NCBI GenBank assembly: GCA_903879335.1
Contig: CAIRLC010000022.1
Coordinates: forward strand, 113,737-177,736
Reading direction: 5' to 3'
DNA: 64,000 bases
Source: an uncultured Pseudomonadota bacterium
GTDB lineage: Bacteria; Pseudomonadota; Gammaproteobacteria; Steroidobacterales; Steroidobacteraceae
The position numbers were made by a program, and so were the translations under genes. The notes beneath the pieces were generated by a model. It saw only the letters and a program-made list of their open reading frames with translations. It did no database searches and was not told where the DNA came from. Below, one piece after another: positions 21,997 through 30,398 of this stretch (positions are counted from its first letter, which is position 1; each line of letters begins with the position of its first letter).

Positions 21997-22055
21997 AGCG
22001 GGCTCCGAGTCATGTGCTGACATTGACCCAGCTCCTGCTCATGATGCAAGTACGT

Positions 22056-24245
22056 TCAGTGCTGTGACTGCATCGGCTCTGGGCGGGCGACCGCGTAACC
22101 CTGCACGTAATCAACCCCCATACGTTGCGCAGTCGACAACGTCGCTTGGTCCTCAACCTGTTCTGCGATCACGGCGAAATTCAGCGTGCGGGCCAACTTG
22201 ATCATGGCACCGACCATCGCTTGATTAACGGTGTCGCGAGAAAGATTGTGCATGTATGCACCATCAATCTTCAGGTAATCCATCGGCAGGGTCTTGAGGT
22301 TAGTAAATGATCCAAGGCCGCTGCCAAAGTCATCCAGCGCAAATCCACAGCCCATCCCATGCAACACGCCGATGAATCGGCGCGCGTGATCGAGATTCGC
22401 GACGACTGAAGCCTCAGTCACCTCAAAGCAAACCTGGTGCGGTAACACGCCGGTGCTATCCAGACACTCAACGACGAATTCAAGAAAGCCGTTATCGCCT
22501 AAGGTCTGGCCTGAAATATTGATCGCGAGACTGCGCCCTGGGGGTATCCGCAGTCCGCCACGCCCAAGAGCAGCCAGCGCGGTCTGTACGACCCAACGAT
22601 CAACCATTGGCATCAGTCGATATCGTTCAGCCGCCTTTAGAAACTCGCCGGGTGCGATGATTGCGCCATCGTCCCCGATCAAGCGCACTAAAATTTCTAA
22701 GGCAGGTCCGCGCTGAGATCCGGGTGGTGAGGCCAGAATCTGCTGCGTGTAGAGCAAAAAGCGACCTTCGCGCAAAGCGTGCTGCAATCGCTGTAACCAT
22801 TGGATTTCGCCACGCTGTCGAGCGGCCACTTCATCGACCGCCGAGTAGATATGGACTTGGCCCGCTGCCTGATTCTTCGCCACATAGCAGGCCGAATCAG
22901 CGGCCGCGAGCACTTCTTCCGGACTCGTACACTCGCGGCCAATTTCTACTAAGCCGATAGATACGCCAACCTGGAATATTTTGTCTTTCCAGACAAACCT
23001 GAACTCGCGAATAACGCTGGCCACATCTTGGGAAATTTGAATGGCTTTTTCGAGCGGACACCCAGACAGCAGGATCGCAAACTCATCGCCGCCAATGCGG
23101 GCCACCGTGTCTGAATCTCGCACAGCGTCCTTCACCAGCGCAGCGACTTCACGCAGCATCGCGTCGCCAGCCATGTGTCCGCTGGTGTCGTTGACTGCTT
23201 TGAATCGGTCGAGATCGAGGTAACACAACACATGGGTCTGCCGACCTGAACGGGCGGTCTCTACACAATCCTGCAAGCGACGTTCGAATTCGCGGCGATT
23301 CACCAGCCCCGTTAGCGCATCGTGACTGGCCTGATAAGACATCTGTCGCGTGATGCCTCGTAACTCGGTCACGTCATGCAATAAGACGACCGCCCCCTCC
23401 ACTTCGCCGCGCATGCCAAACAATGGAGAGGCGGACAGTTCGATGCTGCGCTCAGCGCCATCAGCACTGCGCAAAACAACCGCTCGACGCCCCATGGTGA
23501 CGACCGTGCCGGAGGACAAACACTGCATGACCGGGTCGGCCAGCGCAAGGCGCTCGGCCTCGTCCACAACAGAGGCAACGTCGCTGAACATGCGACCGTC
23601 CGCCTCCTCAAACGAACGCCCCAGAAGATCAGAGGCCCGGCGATTCAGGAAGTCGATGCGCCCATGGATGTCGGTGGTTAATAAACCATCGCCGATGGAC
23701 TCCAGTGCAGAAACGGCACGACTGCGATTAGGGTCGATGGATTCAACCGGGCGCACCGGTGTCGCCGTGATCACGGCGACGTCGGCGCCGTGATGTGCCA
23801 TGGTGCAGTTGCTCAGCTCCAGCCGGAGCGTTCTACCCATCTCATCAATGACTTCGACCTCGTACACGTCCGCGGCCGGGTCACCAGAGAGTCGGCGACG
23901 CACATTGTCCCGAACAAGGTCCGCGTATTCTGGCAAAACGAATTCGGCCAAGTGTCGACCGATTAATTCCTCTGGATTGAGACCAAGCAGGGCTGCGAAG
24001 CGTGGATTCACCACAATCATTCGCGCGCCATGCAGCACGACGGGGTCGTGGATGACACGTAGTAGGTCTGCGAGCGAGTGCTCTCGTATTGGTTGCACGG
24101 CCGGGCGCGCCAGATCTGCAATCGCTTCGTCTCGCTCCGTTTCAGCCGCTTGGGCGCGACGCCGGGCCTGCGCAAACAGCACCACCAACGCGGCGATTAA
24201 GGCCACGCAAACAGCGACGACGGCAGTGTCGGCCAACGATTGCAC
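22056..24245 (-). CDS. PAS-PAS-GGDEF-EAL c-di-GMP signalling protein
   Basis: N-terminal TM segment; RDSDTVARIGGDEFAIL (intact GGDEF and RxxD I-site); EAL region with LEILVRL, INISG, FEVTEAS, DDFGSGLGSFTNL, YLKIDG. Confidence 0.93.
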   Translation of the reverse strand: MQSLADTAVVAVCVALIAALVVLFAQARRRAQAAETERDEAIADLARPAVQPIREHSLADLLRVIHDPVVLHGARMIVVNPRFAALLGLNPEELIGRHLAEFVLPEYADLVRDNVRRRLSGDPAADVYEVEVIDEMGRTLRLELSNCTMAHHGADVAVITATPVRPVESIDPNRSRAVSALESIGDGLLTTDIHGRIDFLNRRASDLLGRSFEEADGRMFSDVASVVDEAERLALADPVMQCLSSGTVVTMGRRAVVLRSADGAERSIELSASPLFGMRGEVEGAVVLLHDVTELRGITRQMSYQASHDALTGLVNRREFERRLQDCVETARSGRQTHVLCYLDLDRFKAVNDTSGHMAGDAMLREVAALVKDAVRDSDTVARIGGDEFAILLSGCPLEKAIQISQDVASVIREFRFVWKDKIFQVGVSIGLVEIGRECTSPEEVLAAADSACYVAKNQAAGQVHIYSAVDEVAARQRGEIQWLQRLQHALREGRFLLYTQQILASPPGSQRGPALEILVRLIGDDGAIIAPGEFLKAAERYRLMPMVDRWVVQTALAALGRGGLRIPPGRSLAINISGQTLGDNGFLEFVVECLDSTGVLPHQVCFEVTEASVVANLDHARRFIGVLHGMGCGFALDDFGSGLGSFTNLKTLPMDYLKIDGAYMHNLSRDTVNQAMVGAMIKLARTLNFAVIAEQVEDQATLSTAQRMGVDYVQGYAVARPEPMQSQH

Positions 24246-24471
24246 GATCCAAAGATCCTCAGTCTACTCATCGGCGGCTCACTTGCCGCAGCATCTTGTT
24301 GTTTGGGCGGGACATTTTCCCCCCGGGAGGAGCATACCGGACGACCTCCCGCGCAAATCTGATATTCACCATAATGACCAACAGTCAGTAGTGGACCGTG
24401 TTGTCCGTCACAGGGAAACTCCGTAACCTCGCCTCCGTTGCCTGTTTTCCACTGAAACTGAGAGAACTGCT

Positions 24472-24789
24472 ATGCGCGAAATGACCCCCCTCGAGTTTGT
24501 CGCCCTGACAAAAACTGGCGAGACCCCGTTTCTGTTGGATGTTCGGGAGGCTTGGGAGGTCGCGATCGCCTCGGTCGATGGTTCCGTTCACATCCCCATG
24601 GCCGATATTCCGGATCGTTTGGCGGAAATCCCCCAGGATCGTGAGGTCGTGGTGATGTGCAAGGTCGGTGGCCGCAGTCAGGCCGTGGCTCGATTTCTAG
24701 AAACGCACGGATATCCGCGGGTCGCCAACCTCACCGGGGGTATCCTGCTCTGGGCAGGACAGGTCGATCCCGCGGTTGCGACGTATTGA
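24472..24789 (+). CDS. Rhodanese-like domain protein
   Basis: LLDVREAWEVAIASVDGSVHIPMADIP and VVMCKVGGRSQAVARFL. Confidence 0.88.
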   Translation: MREMTPLEFVALTKTGETPFLLDVREAWEVAIASVDGSVHIPMADIPDRLAEIPQDREVVVMCKVGGRSQAVARFLETHGYPRVANLTGGILLWAGQVDPAVATY

Positions 24790-24878
24790 GGCCACTCCGC
24801 GACGGGGAGTTGGCGCAAATGAGCCATCCCCTCTAGAGTGCTAGTACTGGTTTAGATCGTCTTCAAGGAATTCCCAGC

Positions 24879-26273
24879 ATGACTCGTCTCTGGCTTCGCG
24901 CGACGCTCGTCGCGGCCATGAGCCTCACATCGGTTGTTGCCTGCGCGACAGATTTTACCGAGGCTTACCATCGCGCTCAGCGTAGCGACCCGCAATTGCG
25001 CGAAGCGGATGCCAACCGTCTCGCCACGCGCGAAGCGCGGCCACAGGCCTTCGCAGCCTTACTGCCTCAGTTGCAGGCCACGGGGGCCTATACCCACGAC
25101 TCGACCAGCGGGCTATCGAATTTCTTCACGTCTGGCGGACTTGCCTCGGCTAACGTGGAGACCACGACGACTGCAAAGCAGTGGGCGATTCAGTTGCGCC
25201 AAACTGTTTTCCACTGGGATCAGTTCGCGGCGATTCGGCAGGCTGGATCGCAAGTCGCCCAGGCTGAGGTGGATTATCACTCCGCGCAACAATCGCTGAT
25301 CTTGCGAACGGCCACTGCCTATTTTGGCGTCCTGGAAGCACAAGACACGCTTGAGGCCGCACAGGCGGCCCACGAAGCGATTTCTCACCAGCTTGAGCAG
25401 GCTGAAAAGCGGTTTGAAGTGGGCTTGATTGCCGTTACTGACGTCGAAGAGGCGCGAGCAGCCAATGACCAAGCGGCTGCAACGGTGATTGCGGCGAAGC
25501 GCACGCTCGCCACTTCGCGCGACAAATTGCGCGAAGTCATCGGCGATTCTGTCGACATACTCTCGCGGCCAGGAGACGAGATGCCGCTGGTCGCACCGAA
25601 TCCTATCGGCGAAGACCAATGGGTACGTGCCGCTCTGGATCAGAATTTAGAGCTTTCCTCAGCACGTCTCGGTGCAGAAATCGCCCGGGAGTCGGTGAAC
25701 ATCGCAGAGTCCGGCCACCTGCCGACCTTGGATTTGATCGCCCGTGAATCCAATAACGACATTAACGGCACCACGAGCTTTGTCGATCCAACAGCCGGTT
25801 CATTAAGCTACCCGGCAAACTCGTCAAGTCGCGACAAACAGATCAGTTTGCAAGTGACCGTCCCACTGTTCAGCGGCGGCGCTATCGCTTCACGCGTTCG
25901 TCAGGCGTCCTACCAACATCGAGCAGCCCACGAACGGCTTGAGAAAGTGGCTCGGGCGACCGAGCGTGGCACCCGAGATGCATATCTCGGTGTAATCAGC
26001 GAGATTTCACGCGTGAAGGCACTGCGCCAAGCGGTAGAGTCCAGCAAGATCGCCCTCACCGCGACCGAAGCCGGTTATGAGGTTGGAACACGCACCGCCG
26101 TGGACGTTCTTTTGGCGCGTCAACGTCTGTTTGATGCGCAAACAAACTATGCCAAGAGTCGCTACGACTATCTGCTCAACGTGCTGAGCCTAGAGCAGCA
26201 GGCAGGCACGTTGGACGACCGCTCGGTCGACAGGCTCAATGCGCTCCTCGACCATACGGTCAAAGTGCGCTGA
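24879..26273 (+). CDS. TolC-family outer membrane efflux protein
   Basis: Signal peptide, DFTEAYHRAQRSDPQLREADANRLA, duplicated coiled-coil pattern, YEVGTRTAVDVLLARQRLFDAQTNYAKSRYDYLLNVLSLEQQAGTL. Confidence 0.93.
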   Translation: MTRLWLRATLVAAMSLTSVVACATDFTEAYHRAQRSDPQLREADANRLATREARPQAFAALLPQLQATGAYTHDSTSGLSNFFTSGGLASANVETTTTAKQWAIQLRQTVFHWDQFAAIRQAGSQVAQAEVDYHSAQQSLILRTATAYFGVLEAQDTLEAAQAAHEAISHQLEQAEKRFEVGLIAVTDVEEARAANDQAAATVIAAKRTLATSRDKLREVIGDSVDILSRPGDEMPLVAPNPIGEDQWVRAALDQNLELSSARLGAEIARESVNIAESGHLPTLDLIARESNNDINGTTSFVDPTAGSLSYPANSSSRDKQISLQVTVPLFSGGAIASRVRQASYQHRAAHERLEKVARATERGTRDAYLGVISEISRVKALRQAVESSKIALTATEAGYEVGTRTAVDVLLARQRLFDAQTNYAKSRYDYLLNVLSLEQQAGTLDDRSVDRLNALLDHTVKVR

Positions 26274-26281
26274 TTCGCTCT

Positions 26282-27553
26282 TCAAACGCTGCGGTCGATC
26301 AATGGCCGCAGGGTTTGGCAAAGCAGGTCAACGGCGCCTCGATTACTATCGAGTACGGTCGTTCCAGCGTCGACCGCCTTGCGACTGATTGCTGCATTCC
26401 CGAATCTTTCTGTCACGGCCCGAGCCAAATCTGCAGCATCAGACACCACTTCTATAGCGCCTACGGCTCGAAGCATACGAGCCGTCGGCGCATCGTTACT
26501 GTTTGAAGGTCCGGTCAGCACCGCACATCTCACCGACAAGGGCTCCAGCAGATTGTGACCGCCGATTGGCACCAGACTGCCGCCGACAAACGATAGGTCA
26601 GCCGCGGCGTAGTACCGCACCAATTCCCCGAGGGTGTCGAGCAGCAACACGTCGGTCTCGGCAGTGACCAATAGGTGTTTAGTACGCCGAACGTAGGTCA
26701 TTCCAGACCGTTCAAGCAACTGCGCAACCGCTTCAAATCGCGGCGGATGGCGAGGCGCGAGGACGAGTAAAGCACTCGGACACTCGGCGCGTACCCGGCG
26801 ATGCGCGTCCAAAACGGCGATCTCTTCACCGTCATGGGTGCTTCCAGCGACCCAAACCGGTCGTTCCGCCCCCAACAATCGCCGGAGGTCTCCCGCGGCA
26901 CTCAACGCCGCAGGGTCAACCTTCTGGTCATATTTCACATTACCGCACACACGGGTACGCGTCGGATTGGCGCCCAAGGCGATAAAGCGTGCCGCGTCGT
27001 CCGCAGACTGGGCCATCACATGGACATGGGCCGCGCCAAGCACATCCCGGACCAAGCCACGGGCCCACTGAAATCGGCGCACGCTGCGCTCCGACAGCCG
27101 CGCACTGGCGATGACCAAAGGAATATCGTGCCGACCGCAGGCTTGATAGAGCGTCGGCCAAATCTCTGTCTCTAAGATAATGCCGATCTGGGGCTGAGCT
27201 CGCCTCAGGAACCGCCGCACACATCCCGGCAGGTCATAGGGCACATAGCGAATGTCCGCCAAACGGCCGTAGAGCGCGAGCGCCTGCCGCCGTCCGGTTG
27301 CCGTCGAGGTGGTCAACAGCAGTTGGCGCTGCGGATAATCCGCGGCTAGGCGGCGCAGGACGGGCCCCGCAGCAGCAACCTCGCCCACAGACACAGCATG
27401 TACCCAGAGGCTACCAGACGCGACGGTGCGCCCCCAACCGAGGCGGGATAAGAGTCCGGCACGGGTGTCCGCAAGCCGTTGGGCGCGCCAAACTTCGCGT
27501 AAAAACGCGATCGGTGCGAGACAGTAGCCTAGGCAGAGGTAGAGTAGACGCAT
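26282..27553 (-). CDS. waaA: 3-deoxy-D-manno-octulosonic acid transferase
   Basis: SLWVHAVSVGEVAAAGPVLRRL, ILETEIWPTLYQACGRHDIPLVIASARLSERS, WVAGSTHDGEE, FVGGSLVPIGGHNLLEPL. Start set to MRLLYLCLGY at 27553. Confidence 0.95.
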   Translation of the reverse strand: MRLLYLCLGYCLAPIAFLREVWRAQRLADTRAGLLSRLGWGRTVASGSLWVHAVSVGEVAAAGPVLRRLAADYPQRQLLLTTSTATGRRQALALYGRLADIRYVPYDLPGCVRRFLRRAQPQIGIILETEIWPTLYQACGRHDIPLVIASARLSERSVRRFQWARGLVRDVLGAAHVHVMAQSADDAARFIALGANPTRTRVCGNVKYDQKVDPAALSAAGDLRRLLGAERPVWVAGSTHDGEEIAVLDAHRRVRAECPSALLVLAPRHPPRFEAVAQLLERSGMTYVRRTKHLLVTAETDVLLLDTLGELVRYYAAADLSFVGGSLVPIGGHNLLEPLSVRCAVLTGPSNSNDAPTARMLRAVGAIEVVSDAADLARAVTERFGNAAISRKAVDAGTTVLDSNRGAVDLLCQTLRPLIDRSV

Positions 27554-27591
27554 ATGGCCCGCCAGGGGGGTGAGGCTGAGATAATAGCGCC

Positions 27592-28575
27592 ATGTCGACC
27601 ACAAGCCCGTCCTTGATCGAAGATCCCACCTGCGGCGTCGAACTCGAGCCGTTCAGCCGCTACCTTGCGCCACGGTGGTGGCCAGCCTGGCTCGCTGCTG
27701 GAATCATCCGTTTGATCGGCGCTTTGCCCTTACGCGCGGTCAGGCCGCTGGCCTACGTGCTCGGTCGCCTTGGTTATCTATTGGCCGGTCGCGATCGTCG
27801 CACGACTCGCATCAACTTAGGCCTGGCCTTCCCCACGCTCCCGGATCGCGCAGTCCGCGAGCGGGTCATCGAGCATTTTGAATCCCTCATTTACTCGCTC
27901 TGGGAAACTGGCTTGGTCTGGTATGGCTCCCGTAAGCGGTTAGAGCGGCACTGCCGCCTTGAGGGGGCAGAACATTTGGACGCCGCGGTGGCTGCTGGCC
28001 GTGGAGTTCTGCTGCTGGGCGCGCATTTCACGACCAATGAAATTGCTGCTGCCATCCTACCGTTGACGGGCCATCAATGCGACGTGATGTATAAGCGCTC
28101 GCGCAATGCCTTGGTACAGCAACTGGCGCTTCATGGGCGGACCGGAAAAGGCGGCCGTATGATTCCCAGTGACAAATTTGTTGAGATGTTGAAGACGCTG
28201 AAGCGTGGCGGCATCGTGCTGTATGCGCCCGACCAGCGCTTTGACGGAGACGGCTACGTGGTGGTGCCTTTGTTTGGCGTACCCGCACTCTCTAATCCAG
28301 GCACGACCTTCGTGGTCCGCGCTACGCGCTGCGCGGTGCTGCCGTTCTTTCCAGAACGCCTAGCCGATGGCAGCGGCTATGTGATGCGTATCGGCGCGCC
28401 GCTAGAGAATTTCCCGTCAGGCGACGGTGCGCGCGACGTCGCCCGCTACCATGGATTGATCGAGGACGCCGTCGCCCACGCGCCAGCTCAATACCTCTGG
28501 AGCTACAAACGATTCAGGCCCGCCAAAGGCGAGCCCGACCCTTACCGAAAGGGCGCGCCGCGCGGCATCTCGTAA
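27592..28575 (+). CDS. Lipid A biosynthesis lauroyl acyltransferase (LpxL/HtrB family)
   Basis: LLGAHFTTNEIAA, VMYKRSRNALVQQL, LYAPDQRF, QYLWSYKRFRPAKGEP. Confidence 0.92.
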   Translation: MSTTSPSLIEDPTCGVELEPFSRYLAPRWWPAWLAAGIIRLIGALPLRAVRPLAYVLGRLGYLLAGRDRRTTRINLGLAFPTLPDRAVRERVIEHFESLIYSLWETGLVWYGSRKRLERHCRLEGAEHLDAAVAAGRGVLLLGAHFTTNEIAAAILPLTGHQCDVMYKRSRNALVQQLALHGRTGKGGRMIPSDKFVEMLKTLKRGGIVLYAPDQRFDGDGYVVVPLFGVPALSNPGTTFVVRATRCAVLPFFPERLADGSGYVMRIGAPLENFPSGDGARDVARYHGLIEDAVAHAPAQYLWSYKRFRPAKGEPDPYRKGAPRGIS

Positions 28576-29267
28576 CCGGACATCAGCGCCTGCCAGGCAG
28601 GCGACTGGACCTTAGGCCCGTCCAGCTTGGCCAATGAACGCGCCAGGCGAGCGAGGTTACTGCGCATCCACGGACCGGGCTTGCGCACTTGGCCGCGATC
28701 AAAATCAATGAGATGCACGCCATCTCGCGCATCGATCAGGATGTTATGCGCGTTCAGGTCGGCGTGACAAACGCCAGCCGCATGGAAAGCGGCGATCGTC
28801 GCGCCAACGCGCTGCCAGACCTCAAGATTGACGGCTCCAAACTGGCTGGATAAGGGTCGACCGCCACTGATACGCACGGTCAGTAGCGCTGCGCGATAGC
28901 TGAGCAGATCGACGCGCTCATAAAGGGCGCCCACCGGGCGAGCCGCAGGAAGCCCCAGATCCTCCAACAAGGCCAACAGCCGTAGCTCGCGAAAACAGCG
29001 GGTGGACTCCTCCCCAGACCACCAATAGCGGTCGTGGATCCATCGCGCGATCAGGCCGCCTCGGCGATAGTGCCGCAAAGCCAGCGCCACGCCGGCCGAT
29101 GTTGTCGGCTCCAAAAACCAGGCGCTGCCCCGGCCCTTGGCCGCTCGCGTGACCCGGCCCGATTTTTCGAAGCTTTTGGGGTCGAAGTCATCGACATGCG
29201 GATGCGCGAGGCGCCGCGGGTCGTATAGGATCGCGCCTGTCTCGCTTGGGACGCGCTCGAGCCGCAT
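28542..29267 (-). CDS. kdkA: 3-deoxy-D-manno-octulosonic acid kinase
   Basis: LRHYRRGGLIARWIHDRYWW, ELRLLALLEDLGLPAARPVGALYE, GVCHADLNAHNILIDARDGVHLIDFDRGQVR. Start set to MRLERV at 29267. Confidence 0.9.
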   Translation of the reverse strand: MRLERVPSETGAILYDPRRLAHPHVDDFDPKSFEKSGRVTRAAKGRGSAWFLEPTTSAGVALALRHYRRGGLIARWIHDRYWWSGEESTRCFRELRLLALLEDLGLPAARPVGALYERVDLLSYRAALLTVRISGGRPLSSQFGAVNLEVWQRVGATIAAFHAAGVCHADLNAHNILIDARDGVHLIDFDRGQVRKPGPWMRSNLARLARSLAKLDGPKVQSPAWQALMSGYEMPRGAPFR

Positions 29268-30330
29268 GATGTCCACTTCTCCTTTGTCGGGGTCACCCCC
29301 GGCCACTGTGTGCCTGCTGCGCCTCTCGGCGATCGGCGACACCTGCCATGCGTTGGCCCTGCTACGAGCATTGCAGGCCGCGTGGCCTACGACGCGCTTC
29401 ACTTGGATCATTGGGCGCATCGAACACAAGCTGATGTCGATCGTGCCGGATATTGAGTTTATCAGTTACGACAAACGGGGCGGTCTTGCTGCCCTCCGAC
29501 ACGTACGGCGCGCACTCGCCGGGCGTCAGTTCGATGTCCTGCTGCATACCCAATTAGCCTTCCGAGCGAGCGTACTCAGCGCGTTAGTAAACGCCAAAGT
29601 GCGGGTGGGATTCGATCGCGATCGCGCTCGAGAACTGCAATGGCTGTTCACCAATCGCCGGATTGCGCCGCGTCGCAACGAGCATGTTCTTGATTCTTTG
29701 CTGGGCTTTGCGGAGTCACTCGGTGTGGAGCGCGGCCCGCCACGCTGGGATGTGCCGCTGCCAGTGGGTGCGGTGCAATATGCCGAAGCACTACTACCAG
29801 AACGTGGGCGCGCCCTTGTGATCAGCGCCTGCTCAAGTCATCGACTGCGCAATTGGGCGCCCGAGCGCTATGCCGCTGTCGCGCGCTACGCGGTCGAACA
29901 ATTAGGACTCAGTGTCGTTCTCTGTGGCGGCCCGGGGACCGTTGAACGCGAGATGGCAGACGCCATCCAAGCGTCGGCCGGCGTAGCCTTAGTGGATCGA
30001 GTCGGTCAAGACACGCTACCGGAAATGTTAGCGACACTCACGCGCGGCCTCGCATTGCTCAGTCCGGACTCGGGCCCGGCTCACATGGCAACGATGGTCG
30101 GATTACCCGTCATCGGGTTATACGCCGCGACCAACCCCGCCCGCAGCGGGCCCTATCTAAGCCAGGAGCACTGTGTCGACGCCTACGCCGAAGCGGCGCT
30201 GAAATTTCGCGGCCGACCTGCTGAATCATTGCCCTGGACTGAAAAAATTGAAGAACCCGGCGTGATGGACCTGATCGCCGTCGAGACGGTCATTGCGCGT
30301 CTCAAACACTTAGCGCAACAGGCGCGCTAG
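29266..30330 (+). CDS. Glycosyltransferase family 9 (heptosyltransferase-like)
   Basis: VCLLRLSAIGDTCHALALLRALQ, CSSHRLRNWAPERYAAVARYA, LLSPDSGPAHMATMVGLPVIGLYAATNPARSGPY. Start set to MMSTSP at 29266. Confidence 0.88.
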   Translation: MMSTSPLSGSPPATVCLLRLSAIGDTCHALALLRALQAAWPTTRFTWIIGRIEHKLMSIVPDIEFISYDKRGGLAALRHVRRALAGRQFDVLLHTQLAFRASVLSALVNAKVRVGFDRDRARELQWLFTNRRIAPRRNEHVLDSLLGFAESLGVERGPPRWDVPLPVGAVQYAEALLPERGRALVISACSSHRLRNWAPERYAAVARYAVEQLGLSVVLCGGPGTVEREMADAIQASAGVALVDRVGQDTLPEMLATLTRGLALLSPDSGPAHMATMVGLPVIGLYAATNPARSGPYLSQEHCVDAYAEAALKFRGRPAESLPWTEKIEEPGVMDLIAVETVIARLKHLAQQAR

Positions 30331-30398
30331 GCCCCAGTCGGGGTATCCTCAGGCCTCTGCGACGTTTCAGTCGCGCCCGCCACTGCCAGAGGTTCAGC

